A DNA stretch of 6,578 nucleotides from Bacteroidetes bacterium UBA7688 (GTDB lineage: Bacteria > Bacteroidota > Bacteroidia > Chitinophagales > Chitinophagaceae), in the NCBI GenBank assembly GCA_002482815.1, contig DLGS01000137.1, forward strand, positions 1 to 6,578. Reading direction: 5' to 3'. Both the position numbers and the translations under genes were made by a program. The notes under the pieces are model-generated. The model did no database searches. It saw only the letters and a program-made list of their open reading frames with translations, and was not told the DNA's origin. This document shows positions 1 through 5,054 of this stretch, in pieces (position 1 is the first letter of the stretch; every line of letters starts with the position of its first letter).

Positions 1-65
1 AGCAATAATTTTGTATTCCAGCTCGAAACGGATTCCGAATTGAGCTGGAATACAAAATTATTGCT
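1..65. repeat. Perfect 24-bp inverted repeat with 17-nt spacer at the window edge
   Basis: Bases 1-24 are the exact reverse complement of bases 42-65, with a 17-nt spacer at 25-41. The right arm lies inside the coding frame of the first gene, and its translation (ELEYKII...) fits the paralogue downstream. The left arm puts a TAA (6-8) into that frame. A foldback that begins exactly at base 1 and disrupts a gene is typical of a contig-end artefact. A real hairpin or inversion cannot be excluded, because nothing upstream is visible. Confidence 0.9.
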
Positions 66-452
66 GCGGCTCTAAAGAAATCAGTCTGGATTAATTCAGC
101 TTTTGCTTGTGATTGCGCCTTGTCTCAGTTTTTCATTGCTGATTCAATCAAGACTATATCATTGATTACCTTAAACAAGTTGGATGCTGCCCACCCTGCA
201 GGAACTGATGTAAAAAACTATTTTTTGACACCATTTTATGTATACAATCCTAAGCGTGTCGCATTCTACAATATTCTCACGATAAATCAGCTAAACAAGG
301 CATACAATCCGAACTCAACCGGCACAATTCCTTATGAATTATACCTGAGAACACCAGTATCATCAAGACAAATGCTTGCTTTCGAGCTCGTAATTGAATT
401 TGCCAGCGGTAAAAAACTGAGTTCTAAAACAAAACCAGTCTATCTTAAATAA
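9..452 (+). CDS. 5'-truncated protein of unknown function, paralogue of the next gene
   Basis: I do not recognise a function. The frame is open from base 9 to the TAA at 450-452. The first usable start codon in it is a TTG at 120, but that is unlikely to be the true start: the residues encoded before it (IELEYK... and FACDCA) align with the downstream paralogue (LQIKF... and YACKCA). The gene therefore began upstream, and its N-terminus, probably with a signal peptide, is lost to the window edge and the terminal foldback. Features shared with the neighbour are the [FY]AC-x-CA pair of cysteines, IA...K.I.LITL, DA-x-H-x-x-G-x-DV-x-x-YF, and the C-terminal FEL-x-x-EF-x-x-GK...LK. The next gene starts 5 nt after the stop, which suggests tandem duplication and co-transcription. 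A Bacteroidota DUF5034-like family is possible but I am not sure of it. Confidence 0.75.
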   Translation, partial: FCIPARNGFRIELEYKIIAAALKKSVWINSAFACDCALSQFFIADSIKTISLITLNKLDAAHPAGTDVKNYFLTPFYVYNPKRVAFYNILTINQLNKAYNPNSTGTIPYELYLRTPVSSRQMLAFELVIEFASGKKLSSKTKPVYLK

Positions 453-457
453 GCCTT

Positions 458-1093
458 ATGAAAAGCTTACTCAAGAAAACCGCCCTGATTGGTGCGTTTT
501 ATTACATGCTCATTCTTGTAAATGCCTGCTGTCATTGCGAAATGGCCAAAGAAAGATTTTATAACAGAGAAGGAATGAGGTCACAGCATATGGAATATGA
601 AATTAATGGCGACACCACCTACAACTACACTGTATATAACCTGGACAGTATTTTTGAGAACAGGAAATATGGTCTGCAAATAAAATTCAATACTAAAGAA
701 ACTGTTCAAGCCAAAACCACAAATGCTTGCTTTATAAATATGGCCTATGCTTGTAAATGTGCGCAAGACTTTTACATCGCCAGAGATACACTGAAAAATA
801 TCCGTATCATCACATTAAGACCATTTGATGCCAGTCATAATTCCGGTGCAGATGTAAGTGGCTATTTTAAGTATTTAGAGGTAAAATATTTTCCTACAAA
901 ACTTTCCAAAATTTCAATTGCTGAACGTATTGCGCAATCGGTCAATTCCACCCATACTCCTAATGATGAATTTAATTTTTATCTTGACAAAACTCCGGAT
1001 GCTTCAAGCATATTTATGCAATTTGAACTGATTGCAGAATTTACCAATGGAAAAATTTTAAAAGACACGACGACTATAATCACGCTTAAATAA
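458..1093 (+). CDS. Predicted lipoprotein of unknown function with CxC motif
   Basis: This 211-residue protein begins with a lipoprotein-type signal: lysines at 2, 6 and 7, a hydrophobic stretch at about 8-22, and a lipobox-like LVNAC in which C24 would be the lipidated residue, followed by C25 and C27. It is therefore probably anchored in the cell envelope facing the periplasm or outside. The mature part has C91 and a C99-x-C101 pair, which in an oxidising compartment could form disulfides or bind a metal; that is inference. Residues from about 71 to the end align with the upstream partial gene, so the two are tandem paralogues. No enzyme motif is visible. It may belong to a Bacteroidota DUF such as DUF5034, which is a tentative assignment. 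The ATG is chosen because the signal peptide follows at once. The next gene starts one base after the stop. Confidence 0.85.
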   Translation: MKSLLKKTALIGAFYYMLILVNACCHCEMAKERFYNREGMRSQHMEYEINGDTTYNYTVYNLDSIFENRKYGLQIKFNTKETVQAKTTNACFINMAYACKCAQDFYIARDTLKNIRIITLRPFDASHNSGADVSGYFKYLEVKYFPTKLSKISIAERIAQSVNSTHTPNDEFNFYLDKTPDASSIFMQFELIAEFTNGKILKDTTTIITLK

Positions 1094-1094
1094 A

Positions 1095-1865
1095 TTGAAC
1101 ACCTCACTCAAAAACCTGCTCAACCAAAAGGCGAAACAGTATAATCAGCCGGACTTTATTGCCAAAGACCCGATAGTAATTCCACACCGGTTCTCAAAAA
1201 TGCAGGATATAGAAATCGCCGGATTCTTTGCAGCAATATTGGCTTGGGGAAACCGTACAAGCATCATCAACAGCACCAACAAGCTGATGGCATGGATGGA
1301 CGAAGCACCTCATCAGTTTATGCTGCAACACCAGGAAAGTGACCTCAAAAAAATGATGCATTTTGCACACCGGACCTTCAATACAACAGACCTTTTCTAT
1401 TTCATTGCATTCTTCAAATTTCACTATAGTCAACACAATAGCCTGGAAAGCGCTTTCGTGCCAGAGACAAAGTATAAATATCCCAATACGGAGCAAGCTT
1501 TGATTCGTTTCCACAATTATTTCTTCAGCCTTGAAGATTATCCTGAACGGACCAAAAAACATATCGCCACACCTGCAAGAAAATCTGCCTGCAAACGTCT
1601 GAACATGTACCTGCGCTGGATGGTGCGCAAAGATAAAATGGGCGTGGATTTCGGAATATGGAAAAAGATAAGCCCTGCACAATTAATATGTCCGCTGGAC
1701 GTGCATGTAGCAAATGTTGCCCATCGGTTTGGTTTATTGCCCAACACCAATTCAAATTGGCAAAATGCGGTAGCGCTTACCGAACAATTAAAAGGATTAA
1801 ATGAAAAAGACCCGGCATTATACGACTATGCGTTATTTGGCCTGGGTGCAGAAGAGCGGTTTTAA
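1095..1865 (+). CDS. TIGR02757/DUF2400 family protein
   Basis: The 256 residues show the signature blocks of the TIGR02757/DUF2400 family in order: DPI-x-IPHRF (25-33), DIEIAGFFAA...AWGNR (38-54), SACKRLNMYLRWMVR (164-178), GVDFGIWK (183-190), PLDVHVANVAHRFGLL (200-215) and DP-x-x-YDYALFGLG (239-251). It appears full length. The biochemical function of the family is unknown to me. The PLDVH block resembles the segment of HhH-GPD DNA glycosylases that holds the catalytic Asp (VDTH in endonuclease III), so D202 may be equivalent, but I see no clear helix-hairpin-helix or catalytic Lys. The start is a TTG one base after the upstream stop. It is the only usual start codon between the in-frame stop at 1077-1079 and the conserved N-terminus, since the first internal Met is residue 36 and lies beyond the DPI...PHRF block. 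Tight spacing implies co-transcription with the lipoprotein pair. Confidence 0.9.
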   Translation: MNTSLKNLLNQKAKQYNQPDFIAKDPIVIPHRFSKMQDIEIAGFFAAILAWGNRTSIINSTNKLMAWMDEAPHQFMLQHQESDLKKMMHFAHRTFNTTDLFYFIAFFKFHYSQHNSLESAFVPETKYKYPNTEQALIRFHNYFFSLEDYPERTKKHIATPARKSACKRLNMYLRWMVRKDKMGVDFGIWKKISPAQLICPLDVHVANVAHRFGLLPNTNSNWQNAVALTEQLKGLNEKDPALYDYALFGLGAEERF

Positions 1866-1885
1866 TTTTTTCTCAGGAAACACTT

Positions 1886-1906
1886 AGAGATACAAAGGAT
1901 ATCTCT
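1886..1906. other. Small hairpin between the TIGR02757 gene and the membrane-protein gene
   Basis: AGAGATA (1886-1892) pairs with TATCTCT (1900-1906) around a 7-nt loop. The stem is A/T-rich and has no proper T tract after it, so it is at best a weak terminator or processing site for the upstream transcript. Confidence 0.3.
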
Positions 1907-1916
1907 TTAGGAATAT

Positions 1917-1924
1917 TACTTTTG
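1917..1924 (+). promoter_or_regulatory. Bacteroidota-type -7 box for the membrane-protein gene
   Basis: TACTTTTG fits the Bacteroidota -7 consensus TAnnTTTG and lies 47 nt before the ATG at 1972, giving a 5' leader of about 40 nt. I find no TTG at the -33 position (17-23 nt upstream), so this rests on one element only. Confidence 0.4.
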
Positions 1925-1971
1925 AGTTCGATACATTTTTACCATTTCCCAATACTTCCTAATTAAACACC

Positions 1972-3333
1972 ATGTCTAACAGAGATCAAACCTTAAAAAT
2001 CACGGTAGGACTGACTTTATTCATTTACACTTTTAGCGTTTTTTTTCCAGGTTCGTATAGTAATGATACATGGGCACAATACAATCATGCAATAAATGAA
2101 TATTTCGGTGACTGGTTTGATCCGGGATTATCCTATTTATGGTATACTTTAATTCACTTGACCGGCAGCTTTATAAGTCTTTATGTTTTGCAAATGGCCC
2201 TCTTCTTGCTATTTATAACTATGCTAACATGGGACCTAAACATTAAGTCATTAAAATTCTGGCTTGCAACCGCACTTTCCACATTCTTTGTCGTGATTGC
2301 ACAGTATATAATGAGAGATTCTTTGATGGCCATTTTATGGGGACTGGCAGTTGTACTTCTATTCCGATCGGAGAACTTTTCAAATAAATCAAGATATCGG
2401 TTTGTTCTGATTGCATTTTTATTGTGTTTTGGTCTATGGATCCGTTCAAATTGCGTTATAGCACTCTTTCCGCTAATAGCTGCATTCGTAAGAGTTTCTG
2501 TTTACCCTAAAAAAATAAACTGGAAAATTTCATTGACCTTATGCCTTCTTTTGCCATTTTTAATATTAACCGGGTTAAGATTTGTCAATTATTCTATTTT
2601 AAAAACCAACAATGAATTTCCAGCCTATAAATTAAAGATGTGTGATATTGCCGGGATATCGATACTCAGTGGTGAAAATCTTTTTCCTGCCTTAATTAAA
2701 ACCTATCCGAAATTTGATATTGAAAAGCTCAAAACTGTTTATTCACCGGCAAGTTTTGATCATATTTACTGGCCAAATGACCGTAAATATGATTTAGTGC
2801 CATTCCCTGATCAGAAATTAAATGAGGAGGTCGCAAAAAGTTGGGTTAATGCAATAAAAAAACATCCTTTATATTACCTGAAAAACAGGATGAGCGGTTA
2901 TTTATACTACCTGCGTATTAAAAAGCGATTTGAAAAAGAGGATTATTGGAATGTACCCATTTTTATTGATTCCGACAATCCACTGCATGTGGCAACTCTG
3001 GCTAATCCGGTCCGGGAAGGATTTAATATCATGTACCACAAATTCAATAAGACTATTTTCTATGAACCCTGGTTTTGGCTAGTATTAAATTGTATTGGAT
3101 TTGTTTTGTTTGCTATACGCAATAAAGCTTTCCCTTCACTGTTTTTAGAAATTAACCTGTATGTTCAGCTATCCGGAATTCTCTATTTATTGAGTCAGTT
3201 TTTTGTTTATCAATTTGACCGGGATTTCAGGTACAATTATTGGAATGTATTTGTAACGCTTATTGCAATATGTTCCCTATTAAATAAATCAGGATGGACT
3301 TTTTCTTTTAAAAAAAGCCATCCTGATTTATAA
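1972..3333 (+). CDS. Polytopic membrane protein, probable GT-C-type glycosyltransferase
   Basis: The 453-residue protein has about ten hydrophobic segments (roughly 8-25, 66-87, 95-112, 117-131, 144-157, 161-175, 186-204, 366-382, 395-412, 424-437) and a large non-membrane domain at about 210-365. The first loop carries PGSYSND-x-WAQY...GDWFDPGLSYLW (26-57). This resembles the PG...D...Q...DWHPP loop of bacterial GT-C-like membrane proteins, where an acidic residue (here D32) is often catalytic. Other family-like traits are RDS at 115-117, WIRSN at 156-160, KHPLYYLKNR at 297-306 and DFRYNYW at 418-424. GT-C enzymes move sugars from lipid-linked donors to envelope acceptors outside the membrane; the donor and acceptor cannot be told here. 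No polysaccharide genes sit next to it. The last codons lie within a long hairpin. The fold class is fairly likely; the enzymatic activity is inference. Confidence 0.8.
   Translation: MSNRDQTLKITVGLTLFIYTFSVFFPGSYSNDTWAQYNHAINEYFGDWFDPGLSYLWYTLIHLTGSFISLYVLQMALFLLFITMLTWDLNIKSLKFWLATALSTFFVVIAQYIMRDSLMAILWGLAVVLLFRSENFSNKSRYRFVLIAFLLCFGLWIRSNCVIALFPLIAAFVRVSVYPKKINWKISLTLCLLLPFLILTGLRFVNYSILKTNNEFPAYKLKMCDIAGISILSGENLFPALIKTYPKFDIEKLKTVYSPASFDHIYWPNDRKYDLVPFPDQKLNEEVAKSWVNAIKKHPLYYLKNRMSGYLYYLRIKKRFEKEDYWNVPIFIDSDNPLHVATLANPVREGFNIMYHKFNKTIFYEPWFWLVLNCIGFVLFAIRNKAFPSLFLEINLYVQLSGILYLLSQFFVYQFDRDFRYNYWNVFVTLIAICSLLNKSGWTFSFKKSHPDL
3284..3331. terminator. Hairpin at the convergent gene ends, possible two-way terminator
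   Basis: A perfect 14-bp stem is formed by 3284-3297 (ATAAATCAGGATGG) and 3318-3331 (CCATCCTGATTTAT). Inside it, CTTTTT at 3299-3304 can pair with AAAAAG at 3312-3317, leaving A3298 bulged. It ends on the first base of the upstream gene's stop codon and lies 21 nt from the stop of the convergent ureohydrolase gene. No T tract follows on either strand, so termination may depend on the stem or on Rho, or the stem may protect 3' ends. Confidence 0.6.
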
Positions 3334-3352
3334 TTGCTTGTAAAATTTCAGT

Positions 3353-4405
3353 TTACCTATCCTTACTCGCCACCAGGTAATTGCACATTTTATACAATAC
3401 CCTTGCACCGATAATTGCATCAATACCATCCGTGGAATGTTCGCCGCATGAAACTTCGTTCAAATCAAAACCAATGATTTTTTTGCCGCTTTTGTGCACC
3501 TGCTTGAACAGGTAGAATATTTGCTCCAGTTCAAATCCACCGGGAACAGGTGTTCCGGTATCGGGACAAAGTTTGGGATCCAAACCATCGATATCAAAAC
3601 TGATGTAAATCTTATCCGGTAAAGCTTTTACGATGTCCTCGCAAATTGCCTTCCAGGTTTCTCCTTCATATTGGCGTTCCTTAATATTACTGTCAAAGAA
3701 AGTAGTAATTCGTTCCGGCTGTGCAATGATTACCTCCAGTTCTTCGTCACAATAATCCCTTATACCAACCTGCACCAGGCGCTTCATTTGCGGCACTTCC
3801 TGCAACACATTATACATAATGGAGGCATGCGAATATTTGAAGCCTTCATACGCATTCCGAAGGTCGGCATGAGCATCAATCTGAAGCACACCAAAGCTTT
3901 CGTGGTAATTGCCCAGGGCTTTTATCAGACCAAGTGGTGTGCTGTGGTCTCCACCAACAAGGCCGACCAGTTTGCCTTCTTTCAATAAATTGTTGGTCAT
4001 TTCATACACCCAGTCGCGCATCATGGTAGTGCCATCATTCACTTCCTGCAGCTTGCCACACAACTGGCTGTTGCACTCCAGGTCGCCGCCTTCGGACAAA
4101 CAGGAAATAATCAGTTCCGCACATTGGCGCAGATAGTTGCTCTTTTTACGGATGTTCCGGTCTTCGGGCATCATATAATAACCCCTCTTCCAGGCATCCG
4201 GCACATCTGCATCATACAAATCAATTTGTAAGGATTCCTTGAAAATATTTTCCGGACCGCGGGCAGTACCATTCCGGTAAGAAACCGTCACTTCCCAGGG
4301 AACAGGCAGCAAAACCAATTCTGATTGCTCTATGGTAAAAGGCAATCCAAAGATATTATTTGTTTTAAGCCCAACCGAATTGGGGTCGAAATTTGAAAGA
4401 TCCAC
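3353..4405 (-). CDS. Ureohydrolase, arginase/agmatinase family
   Basis: This 350-residue protein is a ureohydrolase, the superfamily that cleaves guanidino groups to release urea at a binuclear metal centre, normally in the cytoplasm. The metal-binding motifs are complete: GGDHS (151-155, H154), DAHAD (177-181) and SFDIDGLDP (269-277, D271 and D273). A PGTPVPGG-like loop (DTGTPVPGG, 282-290) and an acidic residue at E317 also fit the family. The N-terminal part (PWEVTVSYRNGTARGPENI, then DLYD) is typical of the longer agmatinase-like members. The substrate is not settled: agmatine, arginine, another guanidino acid or guanidine are all possible, and no polyamine or arginine genes lie alongside. 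The start is a GTG. It is the only standard start between the in-frame stop at 4421-4423 and residue 78, and the residues after it look like a normal N-terminus. The gene stands alone, divergent from ccmE. Confidence 0.93.
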   Translation of the reverse strand: MDLSNFDPNSVGLKTNNIFGLPFTIEQSELVLLPVPWEVTVSYRNGTARGPENIFKESLQIDLYDADVPDAWKRGYYMMPEDRNIRKKSNYLRQCAELIISCLSEGGDLECNSQLCGKLQEVNDGTTMMRDWVYEMTNNLLKEGKLVGLVGGDHSTPLGLIKALGNYHESFGVLQIDAHADLRNAYEGFKYSHASIMYNVLQEVPQMKRLVQVGIRDYCDEELEVIIAQPERITTFFDSNIKERQYEGETWKAICEDIVKALPDKIYISFDIDGLDPKLCPDTGTPVPGGFELEQIFYLFKQVHKSGKKIIGFDLNEVSCGEHSTDGIDAIIGARVLYKMCNYLVASKDR

Positions 4406-4449
4406 AGCCGATATTAAATTTTAAAACTTGTCTTTTTATAAATAATTGC

Positions 4450-4457
4450 CAAAAGTA
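4450..4457 (-). promoter_or_regulatory. Bacteroidota-type -7 box for the ureohydrolase gene
   Basis: On the minus strand this reads TACTTTTG, matching TAnnTTTG, and lies 44 nt before the GTG start. A TTG at 4475-4473 is 15 nt further upstream, slightly closer than the usual 17-23 nt, so the -33 element is doubtful. Confidence 0.45.
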
Positions 4458-4493
4458 AAACTAAAATCAATCCAACTATAGAAACGATTAACT

Positions 4494-4521
4494 TTGCGAA
4501 CGCCATGAAAGCCTAAATTTG
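4494..4521 (+). promoter_or_regulatory. Bacteroidota-type promoter for ccmE
   Basis: TTG at 4494-4496, a 17-nt spacer and TAAATTTG at 4514-4521 match the TTG-N17-23-TAnnTTTG pattern of Bacteroidota promoters. Transcription would begin near 4527-4530, about 30 nt before the ATG at 4561. A second box, TAACTTTG at 4489-4496, overlaps the -33 element but has no TTG of its own upstream. The -7 box covers a possible TTG start at 4519, which argues against translation from there. Confidence 0.6.
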
Positions 4522-4560
4522 CAAGTCTTTAGCATTGGCCTAACATTCTATTCTATTTTT

Positions 4561-4956
4561 ATGAAGAAAACACATATTGCATTGCTTGTTTTGGTGGCAG
4601 CCGCCGTTGCCGTTATAGCTTCAATGTTTGGCGATTTCAGCACTTACGAAACCTTCAAATCTGCTGCAGAAAGTCCTGATAAACAATTTCGTGTGATTGG
4701 AGTACTGGATGGAAACCGTAAAGTGACTTATGACCCGCTCACTGACCCAAACCATTGCAGTTTTATGGTCAAAGATAAAGACGGCCATGTGCTGAAGGTA
4801 GTCTTCAATGGTGCAAAACCAACTGACATTGAAAAATCAGAGCAAATTGTGATGACAGGCCGCATGTCCGGCAACGAATTCCGCTGCACGCAGATACAAA
4901 TGAAATGCCCGAGTAAATATAAGAATGATCAGGTGGCAGTCGGAAATGCCTCTTAA
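4561..4956 (+). CDS. ccmE: Cytochrome c maturation protein CcmE, CxxxY type
   Basis: CcmE is the membrane-anchored heme chaperone of cytochrome c maturation System I; it takes heme from the CcmABCD complex and passes it to CcmF on the outer face of the membrane. The 131 residues comprise a short charged start (MKKTH), one membrane anchor at about 6-22 and a small beta-rich domain at about 41-120 of the OB-fold kind (FRVIGVLDG, HVLKVVFNGAKP, EQIVMTGRM). The heme-binding site is C116-P-S-K-Y120, a CxxxY motif in place of the common HxxxY; such CcmE variants are known in other groups. ATG 4561 is preferred over the in-frame TTG at 4519, because the anchor follows directly and the TTG lies in the promoter box. 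ccmF starts 98 nt downstream, so the two are probably co-transcribed. Confidence 0.88.
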   Translation: MKKTHIALLVLVAAAVAVIASMFGDFSTYETFKSAAESPDKQFRVIGVLDGNRKVTYDPLTDPNHCSFMVKDKDGHVLKVVFNGAKPTDIEKSEQIVMTGRMSGNEFRCTQIQMKCPSKYKNDQVAVGNAS

Positions 4957-5017
4957 ATGAGTAAAATGGCAAACAAGATAATTGGTCAAATCAGGTTAAA
5001 GGCTGGTTTTGAATTGC

Positions 5018-5037
5018 CAATTTTCAATTTTCAATTT
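5018..5037. repeat. Heptad tandem repeat CAATTTT, nearly three copies
   Basis: CAATTTT occurs at 5018-5024 and 5025-5031 and as a partial copy (CAATTT) from 5032 to 5037, in the 98-nt gap between ccmE and ccmF. Just upstream, AATTGGTCAAA (4980-4990) can pair imperfectly with TTTGA (5008-5012) and CCAATT (5017-5022). Short A/T-rich heptad repeats of this look are frequent between genes in Bacteroidota; a function is not evident. Confidence 0.6.
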
Positions 5038-5054
5038 AAACTAAATTTATTTTT

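Noticed and set aside
120..122. TTG as the true start of the first gene
   Set aside because: Similarity to the paralogue, including the CxC cysteines, begins upstream of it, so the gene is truncated and not short.
1194..1682. A 162-codon open frame on the minus strand
   Set aside because: It lies opposite the well-supported TIGR02757 gene and resembles no family; it is a shadow.
458..1865. The lipoprotein pair plus TIGR02757 gene as a new functional system
   Set aside because: Tight spacing supports co-transcription only; there is no sequence sign that the products act together.
4519..4560. An upstream TTG start that would lengthen CcmE by 14 residues
   Set aside because: The TTG is inside the TAAATTTG promoter box, and the extension adds residues ahead of an ordinary signal anchor.
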